From Pseudomonadota bacterium (GTDB lineage: Bacteria > Pseudomonadota > Alphaproteobacteria > Rhizobiales > Hyphomicrobiaceae): a stretch of 14,029 bases of DNA. Positions 1-7,102 of the stretch are shown one piece after another. How positions within the stretch are numbered: position 1 is the stretch's first letter; each line of letters opens with the position of its first letter. The notes under the pieces were generated by a model that had not been told where the DNA came from, searched no databases, and worked only from the letters and a program-made list of their open reading frames with translations. Made by a program: the position numbers and the translations under genes. The DNA lies in NCBI GenBank assembly GCA_023426855.1, contig JAEZBU010000198.1, positions 1 to 14,029 of the forward strand, read 5' to 3'.

Positions 1-155
1 TCGTGTATATGACGCGGGTGCGCAGCCGGAAAATTCAGGCCGGCGATGATGCCGCCGATGCCCGTTGGGTCACAGACTGGCGCAGATTGCCGCTGGCGTT
101 CGATCACGCCAAAATCCTGTCCGACGCACGGCGTATCGCGGTGCTGATCGAATGA
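1..155 (+). CDS. Nudix hydrolase, C-terminal end (partial)
   Basis: This is the last 50 codons of a gene that begins left of the window; reading starts at base 3 and ends at the TGA at 153-155. The visible tail contains AGDDAADARWV followed by LPLAFDHAKIL. In Nudix hydrolases of the ADP-ribose pyrophosphatase/NUDT type, the end of the domain commonly reads AGDDA-A-ARW followed about ten residues later by LAFDH-IL, so I read this as such an enzyme, which would hydrolyse a nucleoside diphosphate linked to another moiety. The Nudix box itself lies outside the window, so substrate and activity cannot be judged. The MFS gene starts 35 bases downstream on the same strand and may be cotranscribed. 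The call rests on the tail motif alone. Confidence 0.65.
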   Translation, partial: VYMTRVRSRKIQAGDDAADARWVTDWRRLPLAFDHAKILSDARRIAVLIE

Positions 156-190
156 TTCGCCCTCCCTCTCACCGAACGGTTCCCTAGCTC

Positions 191-1471
191 ATGGCCGGCC
201 TGCTCAGACCCGTCACAGCCCTGCTTATTGCGGCCGCGATCCTGCTCATGGGCAACGGCTTGATCAGCGTGCTGCTGCCGCTGCGTGCCGACATCGAAGC
301 GTTCTCGCGCGTCGAAATTGGCCTCATGGGCTCCGGGCACTATGCGGGCCTCGTTGCCGGTTGCCTGCTGGCGCCTCTGGTCATTGCACGGGTTGGCCAC
401 ATCCGGGCCTTCGTCGCCTTCACGGCCGTCGTGACGATCACGCCGCTGCTGCACGCGATATGGACCGAACCGGTCGCCTGGATCGCGCTCAGAGCGCTGA
501 ACGGCCTGTGCTTCGCCGGTCTGTTCATGGGCATCGAAAGCTGGCTGACCGGCTCGTCGACGGTTGAAACGCGTGGGCGCGTTCTCGGCTCCTACACCGT
601 CATCAACCTGACCGTGGTGACGCTTGGCATGCAGATGATGGCGCTGACGTCGCCGCGCGGGTTCGAACTGTTCTCGCTGGTCGCCATTCTTTACTCGCTG
701 GCAGCCGTGCCGATCGCCTTGACCAACACGCAGGCGCCGGTGCCGCCACGCACAGCCAAGCTGCGACTGGTATGGCTGTTCGGGGTCTCGCCGGCCGCCC
801 TGATGGGCTGCTTCTTCACCGGCCTCGCCAACAGCGCGTTCTGGACACTGGCGCCACTCTACGGACGCAGCGCAGGTTTCTCGCTGGCTGAAGTCGCGAT
901 GTTCATGACGGTTGTGGTGCTCGGCGGCGCAGCGAGCCAGTGGCCCATCGGCTATCTGTCGGATCGTGTCGGACGACGCCCGTTGTTGATCGTCACCGGG
1001 CTGGTCGCATCGGCGGCGGGCATCGGGCTTTACATTCTCAGCACCAGCAGCCCGAGCGCGATCTTCCCGCTGGCCGTGCTGTACGGCGCATGCGCATTCC
1101 CCATCTACACGCTCTGCGTCGCCCACGCCAACGATCTGGTCAGCAAGAAACGCGCGGTCGAAGTTTCGAGCGGACTGCTGATGACATTCTCCATCGGTGC
1201 CGTAATCGGACCGCTGATGGCGTCCGCGATCATGAGCTCGGCAGGCCATGGCGCGCTGTTCCTGCACTCCGCAGCGGCGCATGTGCTGATTGCCGTGGTC
1301 ATGCTGGTGCGCGCAAAACTGCGCCCGACCTTGCCGACCGAGAACAAGGAAGCGTTCGTCGCCGTCCCGCGCACGACACCGGGCGTTTTCGAGCTCGATC
1401 CTCGCGGGGACGGGTCCGGCGCCGCTGCGGCCGCGCCGCGGGAGCAGGCGTTGGTTACCGGCCGCAATTGA
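191..1471 (+). CDS. MFS transporter, YcaD-like
   Basis: A 426-residue inner-membrane protein with about twelve hydrophobic segments, the usual size for a major facilitator superfamily carrier. The first helix runs at about residues 8-30. The second half holds the family loop signature PIGYLSDRVGRRPLLI at about residues 255-270, where charged residues follow the eighth helix. The N-terminal half has the weaker counterpart LAPLVIARVGHIRAF. The arrangement resembles the YcaD/UMF subfamily of small-molecule exporters, but nothing in the sequence names a substrate. After the last helix a hydrophilic tail of about 50 residues ends in an Ala-rich stretch. The ATG at 191 is chosen because an in-frame TAG sits two codons before it. 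No clear Shine-Dalgarno sequence precedes it, which fits translation coupled to the Nudix gene 35 bases upstream. The next gene converges from the other strand. Confidence 0.85.
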   Translation: MAGLLRPVTALLIAAAILLMGNGLISVLLPLRADIEAFSRVEIGLMGSGHYAGLVAGCLLAPLVIARVGHIRAFVAFTAVVTITPLLHAIWTEPVAWIALRALNGLCFAGLFMGIESWLTGSSTVETRGRVLGSYTVINLTVVTLGMQMMALTSPRGFELFSLVAILYSLAAVPIALTNTQAPVPPRTAKLRLVWLFGVSPAALMGCFFTGLANSAFWTLAPLYGRSAGFSLAEVAMFMTVVVLGGAASQWPIGYLSDRVGRRPLLIVTGLVASAAGIGLYILSTSSPSAIFPLAVLYGACAFPIYTLCVAHANDLVSKKRAVEVSSGLLMTFSIGAVIGPLMASAIMSSAGHGALFLHSAAAHVLIAVVMLVRAKLRPTLPTENKEAFVAVPRTTPGVFELDPRGDGSGAAAAAPREQALVTGRN

Positions 1472-1529
1472 GACGAGGTGGTCGCGCAGCAGGGGCGAGT
1501 TCCCCCGGTTGTGCGGCCTCCGTAAGAGC

Positions 1530-2381
1530 TTACCGGCTGGCCGTCGCCACGCCCCGCACCCAAGCTTCGACCTGAGACTGACATTTCTGGCTATGCAGCA
1601 GACGCAGCGTCTCATCGGCCTGCGGCAGCGGCTCGATAACCCTCAGGCGGAACTGCTTAGGTGCGCCGTCGGGCAGGCGTAGCGCGTAAGGTCCAGTGCG
1701 CGCTGCGATCGCGCGCGGCCACGGCGCTTCCGTCAGACCGCTGGCGAAGATGATCTGTGCCTGCGTTCCGGCGCGGACATCGACCAATGTCGCCGTCTGC
1801 GTGCTGTCGCTGCGTACGACCATCAGGCTTGCGCCTTTCTGCACGCAGTAATCGCCCTCCGCGGTGACAGGAATCCGCGCCCACGAAAACGCCATTCCCG
1901 TACTTATCGCCGAGCCGACCGCCGATCCGCCAACCGAATTCTCGCGCGACGCACTTGGTTGGAAACTGCGCGCCGCTGTCTGACCGCTGCCAACAGGATC
2001 GCGGGGCGATGGGCGGTAAGCCGCCGCCGGCGGTGTCGGCGATCTCGCCGCACCAATCCTCGGCCTCTGCGGTTTTGGCAGGCTGGCAACCACCGTCCGC
2101 CATAGCGTGTCGTCCGATGGGCGCCCCTTCGAGAAGGTACCTACTGTCTGCTGGAACGGCCCATTGATCGTGCGCGTGCGTCCATCGACGAGAAGCAACG
2201 TGACGGCTCCGCCTGCCGGGATGTGCAAGACGGCATCATCCGCCAATGTCGCGCCTATACGGACGCCGGGCACTTTCGAGGCCATGACCAGAGCATCAGC
2301 CTGGGCCGGCGCCGGGGCGCCGGACAGCAGACCGCCGCCCAGCAACAGCGTCGTTACAAACAAGAATGGTGTTCGCGCCAT
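1530..2381 (-). CDS. secreted hypothetical protein with FecR-like N-terminal region
   Basis: A 283-residue protein I do not recognise by name. It begins with a signal peptide: MARTPFLF, a hydrophobic core, then APAQA before DA, so cleavage is likely after residue 28. Residues 29-80 read as a small beta domain (GVRIGATL, HIPAGGAVTLLL, DGRTRTINGPF). This is the pattern of FecR-type periplasmic domains, in which a charged 'L-DG-...-GP' hairpin recurs. Residues 105-155 are a Pro/Ser/Arg-rich low-complexity linker. The C-terminal part (about 165-275) is another beta-rich region with two cysteines (Cys179 and Cys267). The reading frame is open 33 codons further upstream, but the ATG at 2381 is preferred because it alone opens the signal peptide and is preceded by a GAGGG sequence about 9 bases away. 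The gene is divergent from matB and convergent with the MFS gene. Function is unknown; the FecR resemblance is tentative. Confidence 0.7.
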   Translation of the reverse strand: MARTPFLFVTTLLLGGGLLSGAPAPAQADALVMASKVPGVRIGATLADDAVLHIPAGGAVTLLLVDGRTRTINGPFQQTVGTFSKGRPSDDTLWRTVVASLPKPQRPRIGAARSPTPPAAAYRPSPRDPVGSGQTAARSFQPSASRENSVGGSAVGSAISTGMAFSWARIPVTAEGDYCVQKGASLMVVRSDSTQTATLVDVRAGTQAQIIFASGLTEAPWPRAIAARTGPYALRLPDGAPKQFRLRVIEPLPQADETLRLLHSQKCQSQVEAWVRGVATASR

Positions 2382-2400
2382 CGAACAAGCCCTCACTTCG

Positions 2401-2410
2401 ACGTTAACGT
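2401..2410. repeat. 10-bp perfect palindrome ACGTTAACGT
   Basis: A perfect 10-bp palindrome about 20 bases upstream of the start codon of the secreted hypothetical gene (start at 2381, minus strand), in the region it shares with matB. It could be a regulator site or chance; its centre GTTAAC is also a single CtrA-type half-site. Confidence 0.3.
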
Positions 2411-2480
2411 GGTCCCTCGGCGTCGCTTCTTTTAGCATAGGTGCATGACGGAGAATGAGGCCATCCCGCCGGTGATGCAC

Positions 2481-2509
2481 TTGCGTCGCGGCGTTAAAAG
2501 CCGTTTTAT
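2481..2509 (+). promoter_or_regulatory. possible sigma70-type promoter of matB
   Basis: TTGCGT at 2481-2486 and TTTTAT at 2504-2509 are separated by exactly 17 bases. The -35 matches TTGACA only in the TTG core and the -10 matches TATAAT in four of six positions. Transcription would start near 2516, giving a leader of about 50 bases before the matB ATG. Support is moderate: the spacing is good but the hexamers are weak. The inverted repeat at 2490-2513 covers the spacer and the -10. Confidence 0.35.
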
Positions 2510-2513
2510 CGCC
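2490..2513. repeat. imperfect inverted repeat over the matB promoter (operator candidate)
   Basis: The arm GGCGTTAAAA (2490-2499) and the arm TTTTATCGCC (2504-2513) are complementary in 9 of 10 positions around the 4-base centre GCCG. The repeat lies in the divergent region between the secreted hypothetical gene and matB, about 54 bases before the matB start, and overlaps the candidate -10. A dimeric repressor site or an RNA hairpin near the transcript start are both possible. Confidence 0.4.
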
Positions 2514-2566
2514 CCGACTTCAACCAGCGGTATGCCCTGCGTGCCCTAACGCCATCGCGAGCGCAA

Positions 2567-4096
2567 ATGCCTATCGACGGAAATCTCTACGCGACCTTCG
2601 AGCAACAGTTCAAAGCGGCCGGGTCATCCATCGCTTTCTCATCCCCGGGAGCTGCCGACATCTCCTACAGCGAGCTTGCGGCCGAGGTCGGCCGCATGGC
2701 CAATGCCCTGGTCGTGCTCGGCGTCGAGCCCGGCGATCGCGTTCTGGTCCAGGTCGAGAAATCGATCCCGAACGTACTGCTTTATCTTGCGACGCTGAAG
2801 GTCGGCGCGGTGTTCAATCCGCTGAATACCGCCTACACGATCGCGGAGCTGGACTACTTCATCGGCGACGCCGACCCGAAGCTCATCGTTGTCGGCGGTG
2901 AAAAGCTTGCACAGATCGAACCGATCGCGGCGGCAAAGAAGGTGCCCGCCATCGCCACGCTCGATGCGGACGGCACGGGATCGCTCGTCGATCTGGCGCG
3001 CAATCAAAGCGATCAGCATGTCACGGTGCCGCGCGATCCGGATGATATGGCGGCATTGCAGTATACGTCCGGCACCACCGGCCGCTCCAAGGGCGCGATG
3101 ATCACCCATCGCAATCTCGCGTCCAACGCCGAGGTGCTGCACGGCTATTGGGGTTTCGTGCCGGGCGACGTGCTGCTGCATGCGCTGCCGATCTTCCATA
3201 CGCACGGCCTGTTCGTCGCCCTGAACACGGCTTTCTTGAATGCGTCACGGATGATCTGGCTGCAGAAATTCGACCTCGAAGCCGTCATGCGGCTGATGCC
3301 CGAGGCAACGGTGATGATGGGCGTGCCGACGTTCTACACCCGCCTGCTCGGGCATCCGGGCTTCGGCATCGACCATTGCAAGAAGATGCGGCTGGTGATC
3401 TCCGGATCTGCACCGCTGCTGGCCGAAACGCATGAAGCATTCGAGGGGCGCACAGGTCTCAAGATCCTGGAGCGCTACGGCATGACCGAGACCGGCATGA
3501 TCACGTCGAACCCCTATCATGACGGTGCGCGCGTTGCCGGAACCGTAGGTTATGCCCTACCCGGCATTTCCGTCCGAATCGCCACCCAGGACGGTACAGT
3601 CGTGCCGAACGGCGAAGTCGGCGTGCTGGAAGTCAAAGGCCCGAACGTGTTCAAAGGCTATTGGCGCAACCTCGAAAAGACCAAGGAAGAGTTCCGCGCC
3701 GACGGCTATTTCATCTCCGGCGACCTCTCCACGATGGACGAGGATGGCCGCGTCACCATCGTCGGCCGCGCCAAGGACCTCATCATCACCGGCGGCTTCA
3801 ACGTCTACCCGAAGGAGATCGAAGAGGAACTGAACGCGCTGCCGGGCGTCAATGAATCGGCAGTGGTCGGTGTGCCGCATCCGGATTTCGGCGAAGGCGT
3901 CGTTGCCATTCTAAGCTCGCTGCCCGGCCAGACACCGCCAAGCGAAGCCGACATCCTGTCCGCATTGGGCGGAAGGCTTGCAAAATTCAAACTGCCCAAG
4001 CGCGTTTTCGTGGTTAACGATCTGCCGCGCAACGCCATGGGCAAAGTCCAGAAGGTCGAACTGCGCAATCAGTACGGCAAGATATTCTCCAGCTAA
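2567..4096 (+). CDS. matB: malonyl-CoA synthetase (malonate--CoA ligase), ANL superfamily
   Basis: A 509-residue acyl-adenylate-forming ligase that would convert malonate, CoA and ATP to malonyl-CoA, AMP and pyrophosphate in the cytoplasm. The P-loop motif YTSGTTGRSKG is at residues 167-177, the adenine-binding motif ERYGMTET at 302-309, SGDL at 384-387, the hinge GRAKDLIITGGFNVYP at 400-415, and the catalytic C-terminal lysine is Lys493 in NAMGKVQK. The stretches HALPIFHTHGLFVALN and MGVPTFYTRLL, the region around KGYWR and the RLAKFKLPK tail match, as I remember it, the Rhodopseudomonas palustris MatB family (about 503 residues) far better than acetyl-CoA or long-chain ligases. No malonyl-CoA decarboxylase or malonate transporter gene lies beside it, so the usual matABC arrangement is absent. 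The ATG at 2567 follows only a poor GCGAGCG ribosome site. A different small acid such as methylmalonate remains possible. Confidence 0.88.
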   Translation: MPIDGNLYATFEQQFKAAGSSIAFSSPGAADISYSELAAEVGRMANALVVLGVEPGDRVLVQVEKSIPNVLLYLATLKVGAVFNPLNTAYTIAELDYFIGDADPKLIVVGGEKLAQIEPIAAAKKVPAIATLDADGTGSLVDLARNQSDQHVTVPRDPDDMAALQYTSGTTGRSKGAMITHRNLASNAEVLHGYWGFVPGDVLLHALPIFHTHGLFVALNTAFLNASRMIWLQKFDLEAVMRLMPEATVMMGVPTFYTRLLGHPGFGIDHCKKMRLVISGSAPLLAETHEAFEGRTGLKILERYGMTETGMITSNPYHDGARVAGTVGYALPGISVRIATQDGTVVPNGEVGVLEVKGPNVFKGYWRNLEKTKEEFRADGYFISGDLSTMDEDGRVTIVGRAKDLIITGGFNVYPKEIEEELNALPGVNESAVVGVPHPDFGEGVVAILSSLPGQTPPSEADILSALGGRLAKFKLPKRVFVVNDLPRNAMGKVQKVELRNQYGKIFSS

Positions 4097-4145
4097 CCCT
4101 GGCTCACGCCGGGCGCGACTATTGTCATCTCCCTATCCGGTCGGA

Positions 4146-4192
4146 CCTGGACGTTTCACCGCGTCCAGGCATAGTGGCCGGCCGTTCGCCAC
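4146..4192 (+). terminator. two hairpins between matB and the dehydrogenase gene
   Basis: CCTGGACG (4146-4153) pairs perfectly with CGTCCAGG (4162-4169) around an 8-base loop, and GTGGC (4174-4178) pairs with GCCAC (4188-4192). No T-run follows, so this is not a classic intrinsic terminator. It may mark the end of the matB transcript or a structured leader for the gene starting at 4214. Confidence 0.35.
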
Positions 4193-4213
4193 CTCATAAC
4201 AAGGCCAGTACCC

Positions 4214-5215
4214 ATGCCAGAGCCCCGCATTCTGCTGACGCATACCCCGGACATGCGCCGGAACTACTACGGAGATCGCGCGCTTGCAGGCCTGCGCAAG
4301 CTCGGCAACGTGACGTTGCATGAAGGCGACGCAGCGCTCGACGCAGCAGGTCTGGTGAAAGCCGCACAAGGCGCGCAGATCATCGTCGCCGATCGCAACA
4401 CCCCCGGTTTTGCCGAGATTTTCGGCCAGCTTCCGGACCTCGTCGCGTTCCTGCGCTGCGCCGTCGATATCCGCAATATCGACGTGCCGTCGGCGAGTGC
4501 CGCCGGAGTTCTCGTCACGCAGGCGAGCCGGAGCTGGGTGCCGGCGGTGAGCGAAATGGTGGTCGGCCAGATGATCAGCGTCGCACGCGGCATTGCCAGC
4601 TCGGCTGCTGCCAACTGGCGCGGCGACACGCCCGAGGCCGGGCTCGGCGTGCAGCTCAAAGGCTCGACCGCCGGCGTCATCGGCTACGGTCCGCTGGCCC
4701 GCAACGTCACCGAGTTGTTGTTGGCGTTCGGCATGAAGGTCCTGGTCAGCGATCCGTACGTCAAGGTCGAGCGCCAGGGCATCGAGCAAGTCTCCGTGGA
4801 AGATCTGGTTCGACGCTCGGATTTCGTCATTCCGCTGGCCGTCGCCACCGAGGAAACCGAGAACCTCATCGGCGCCGCGCAACTGCGCGCCATGAAGCCG
4901 ACCGCCTATCTGGTCAATCTCAGCCGCGGCAATCTCATCGATGAAGCCGCGCTCGAACGCGCGCTCGACGAGAAGTGGATCGCCGGGGCCGCCATGGACG
5001 TCGGCCGCGCGCCGGACCAGATGCCGTCGCCGCATCTCGCACGCCGTCCGGATGTCGTCGCCACCCCACATGCCGGCGGCCTGACTCAGGAAGGCATCGA
5101 AGGCCAGGCGCTCGAAACGGTCGATCAGGTCGCTGAGATCGTGCAGGGTCGCGCACCCAAGGGCGCCGTCAACACCAATCAGGCGCAGCGTCTCAGCCGC
5201 TTCGCAAAAGCCTGA
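4214..5215 (+). CDS. divergent D-2-hydroxyacid dehydrogenase family protein
   Basis: A 333-residue NAD-dependent oxidoreductase of the D-isomer-specific 2-hydroxyacid dehydrogenase family (PGDH, D-lactate dehydrogenase, glyoxylate reductase). The Rossmann segment is at about 154-180 (GVIGYGPLA, then Asp180, which suggests NAD over NADP). The catalytic Arg238 lies in NLSRGNLIDEAAL and His286 in TPHAGG. Three features depart from the family norm. The third glycine of the nucleotide loop is Ala162. The substrate loop usually written GVG-DNID reads CAVDIRNID. The catalytic Glu of the DVF--EP motif is absent: the sequence is DVGRAPDQMP, with Pro267 near the expected place. The reading frame is intact, so this looks like a diverged subfamily rather than a broken gene. 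It heads a cassette with the amidohydrolase 35 bases downstream and the aldo/keto reductase after it. Its substrate is unknown. Confidence 0.82.
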   Translation: MPEPRILLTHTPDMRRNYYGDRALAGLRKLGNVTLHEGDAALDAAGLVKAAQGAQIIVADRNTPGFAEIFGQLPDLVAFLRCAVDIRNIDVPSASAAGVLVTQASRSWVPAVSEMVVGQMISVARGIASSAAANWRGDTPEAGLGVQLKGSTAGVIGYGPLARNVTELLLAFGMKVLVSDPYVKVERQGIEQVSVEDLVRRSDFVIPLAVATEETENLIGAAQLRAMKPTAYLVNLSRGNLIDEAALERALDEKWIAGAAMDVGRAPDQMPSPHLARRPDVVATPHAGGLTQEGIEGQALETVDQVAEIVQGRAPKGAVNTNQAQRLSRFAKA

Positions 5216-5250
5216 CAGACATAACGAGAGATCTTTCGGAGGAAATACCC

Positions 5251-6099
5251 ATGGACCGCCCCGTTTCCGGACCGGCGCCGCGCTTGAAGATGCCGGCCGG
5301 CGCGTGCGACACGCACATGCATTTCTACGACGCCCGCTATCCCAAGCATCCCGATGGCGTTACGCCAGCCCCCGATGCTCTCGTCGACCAGTATCGCAAG
5401 CTGATGGGCTGGCTCGGCCATGAGCGCGTGGTCGTGGTGCAGCCGAACGCCTACGGCGACGACAACCGCCTGACCATGGACAGCGTGGCAGCGCTCGGCC
5501 AGGATAAGGCGCGCGCCATCGTGGTGGTGAAGCCCGGCGTCAGCGATGCCGAGCTGGAACGCCTGACCAAAGCCGGCGCGCGCGGTATCCGCATCATGTG
5601 CCTGCCGCCGGGCCATTTGAAATGGGACGTGATGGACGAGATGATCGCCCGCGTCCGCCCGTTCGGCTGGCATCCCATCGTGCAGTTCGACGGCCGTGAA
5701 TTCCCTGATCGCGAGGCGCAACTGAAGCGTATCGAGGGCGACTATATCATCGACCACATCGGCAAGTTCCTGGAGCCGGTGCCGACCGATCATGCCGCCT
5801 TCAAAACGCTGCTGCGCCTGATTGATCGCGGCAATTGCTACGTCAAGATTTCCGCGCCGTATGAGGTTTCGCGCGTTGGTGCCCCCGGATTCGACGACGT
5901 CGGAGCGCTGGCCAAGGCGCTGGCGAAAGCCGCGCCGGACCGCCTGTTGTGGGCGTCGAACTGGCCGCATCCCGGCATGGAGGGCGATCGTTACCCCAAT
6001 GATGTCGCGATGCTGGACCTGATGCTGGATTGGGTCCCCGACGAGGCGTCGCGCCACAAGATGTTCGTTGAGAATCCCGCTCGCTTGTACGGCTTCTAA
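5251..6099 (+). CDS. amidohydrolase-superfamily protein, D-galactarolactone isomerase / PDC hydrolase-like
   Basis: A 282-residue single-domain TIM-barrel protein. It carries His22 and His24 in THMHF after the first strand, VQFDG at about 144-148, His169 in IDHIGKF, KISAPYE at 199-205 and ASNWPHP at 235-241. These are the landmarks of the COG3618 group containing LigI (2-pyrone-4,6-dicarboxylate lactonase) and the Agrobacterium D-galactarolactone isomerase Gli. From memory, the KLMGWLG, DHIGKF and LLRLIDRGN segments follow Gli closely. LigI has a catalytic Asp in the TDWPHP motif; here the residue is Asn237, as I recall for Gli. This favours a lactone isomerase or a modified lactonase over a plain hydrolase. 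A strong ribosome site (GGAGGAAA) precedes the ATG. The gene lies between a hydroxyacid dehydrogenase and an aldo/keto reductase, which suits a sugar-acid lactone substrate. The exact substrate is inference. Confidence 0.8.
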   Translation: MDRPVSGPAPRLKMPAGACDTHMHFYDARYPKHPDGVTPAPDALVDQYRKLMGWLGHERVVVVQPNAYGDDNRLTMDSVAALGQDKARAIVVVKPGVSDAELERLTKAGARGIRIMCLPPGHLKWDVMDEMIARVRPFGWHPIVQFDGREFPDREAQLKRIEGDYIIDHIGKFLEPVPTDHAAFKTLLRLIDRGNCYVKISAPYEVSRVGAPGFDDVGALAKALAKAAPDRLLWASNWPHPGMEGDRYPNDVAMLDLMLDWVPDEASRHKMFVENPARLYGF

Positions 6100-6111
6100 A
6101 GGAGCAACAGC

Positions 6112-7050
6112 ATGCAACAGCGCAATCTCGGCCCCTCGGGCCTGCAAGTGTCGGTCGTCGGCCTCGGCTGCAACAACTTCGGCGGCCGCATCGATCTCGA
6201 AGCCTCGCGCGCCGTGGTTCACAAGGCCCTGGATGTCGGGATTACGCTGTTCGACACCGCGGACATCTACGGCAACGAGGGCGGCTCGGAAGTCGCCCTT
6301 GGCGAAATCCTCGGCGCGCGCCGCAAGGACATCGTGCTGGCCACCAAGTTCGGCATGGCGATGGACGACGCAGGCAAGCTGATCGGTGGTTCCCGGCGCT
6401 ACATCATGTCGGCGGTCGAGGACAGCCTGCGCCGTCTCAAGACCGACTGGATCGACCTCTACCAGTTCCACCAGCCCGATCCGCGCACGCCGATCGAAGA
6501 GACGCTACGCGCACTCGACGATCTCGTGCGCCAGGGCAAGGTGCGTTACATCGGCTGCTCGAACATGTCGGCCTGGGGCGTCGTCGAGGCGCAATGGACG
6601 GCGAAGCACCATAATCTCAATGCGTTCGTGTCGTGCCAGGACGAGTACAGCCTCGTCGTCCGCGATCACGAGCAGCACCTGATTCCGGCGATGCAGAAGT
6701 ATCAGCTCGGCCTGCTGCCGTATTTCCCGCTGGCATGCGGCCTGCTGACCGGCAAGTACAAGCGCAACATCGCGCCGGCGCAGGGCACCCGTCTGGCGGC
6801 GATGCAGCAGCGCGCCGATCAGTATCTGACGGAGCGGAATTTCGGCATCGTCGAAAAGCTGACCAGCTTCGCCGAAGACCGCGGCCACAGCATTCTCGAA
6901 CTGGCGTTCAGCTGGCTCGCCGCACGTCCGACGGTCGCGAGCGTCATTGCCGGTGCCACCAAACCAGAGCAGGTGCAGCAGAACGTCGATGCAGCTGGCT
7001 GGACGCTGACCGCCGACGAAATCGCCGAGATCGACCGCATTTCGGCTTGA
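6112..7050 (+). CDS. aldo/keto reductase
   Basis: A 312-residue NADP(H)-type oxidoreductase with the complete aldo/keto reductase tetrad: Asp48 and Tyr53 in FDTADIYG, Lys79 in ATKFG and His120 in QFHQPD. The cofactor-binding end is also present (Ser-Asn in GCSNMS near 148-153, and SVIAGATKPEQVQQN near 276-290). The length and the GG-SE-ALG insert after the Tyr match the bacterial AKR11/AKR12-like group, which includes sugar reductases and sugar 1-dehydrogenases. It starts 12 bases after the amidohydrolase stop, with AAAGGAG as ribosome site, so the two are translated from one message. If the neighbour handles a lactone, this enzyme could make or consume it by aldose-lactone redox chemistry; that is inference. 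A hairpin follows the stop codon by 20 bases and probably ends the operon. Confidence 0.88.
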   Translation: MQQRNLGPSGLQVSVVGLGCNNFGGRIDLEASRAVVHKALDVGITLFDTADIYGNEGGSEVALGEILGARRKDIVLATKFGMAMDDAGKLIGGSRRYIMSAVEDSLRRLKTDWIDLYQFHQPDPRTPIEETLRALDDLVRQGKVRYIGCSNMSAWGVVEAQWTAKHHNLNAFVSCQDEYSLVVRDHEQHLIPAMQKYQLGLLPYFPLACGLLTGKYKRNIAPAQGTRLAAMQQRADQYLTERNFGIVEKLTSFAEDRGHSILELAFSWLAARPTVASVIAGATKPEQVQQNVDAAGWTLTADEIAEIDRISA

Positions 7051-7069
7051 ACGGCTATGACGCCAACAA

Positions 7070-7095
7070 GCTCCGGGCATGCAAACGCCCGGAGC
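7070..7095. terminator. hairpin between convergent genes, likely bidirectional terminator
   Basis: GCTCCGGGC (7070-7078) pairs perfectly with GCCCGGAGC (7087-7095) around an 8-base loop. It lies 20 bases after the aldo/keto reductase stop and just before the end of the oppositely oriented nfeD gene, the usual place for a shared terminator. The run of T that would complete an intrinsic terminator is poor on both strands. Confidence 0.55.
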
Positions 7096-7102
7096 AATCG
7101 GC

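Noticed and set aside
1483..1515. Interrupted stem (CGCGCA and TGTGCG outer arms, GGGG and CCCC inner arms) between the convergent MFS and hypothetical genes
   Set aside because: Short arms, internal loop and no T-run; too weak to call a terminator.
104..1615. Long minus-strand open frame of 503 codons opposite the MFS gene
   Set aside because: Its product is Arg/Gln/His-rich without domains, the typical shadow of a GC-rich gene; the plus-strand frame is a clear membrane transporter.
4122..4127. Single TTGTCAT-like Pho half-site after matB
   Set aside because: No second 7-mer at 11 bases and no -10 element behind it, unlike the box upstream of the CHAD gene.
5179..6471. Minus-strand open frame of 430 codons across the dehydrogenase end, amidohydrolase and aldo/keto reductase start
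   Set aside because: It spans three well-supported plus-strand genes and shows His/Ala/Arg-rich composition without motifs.
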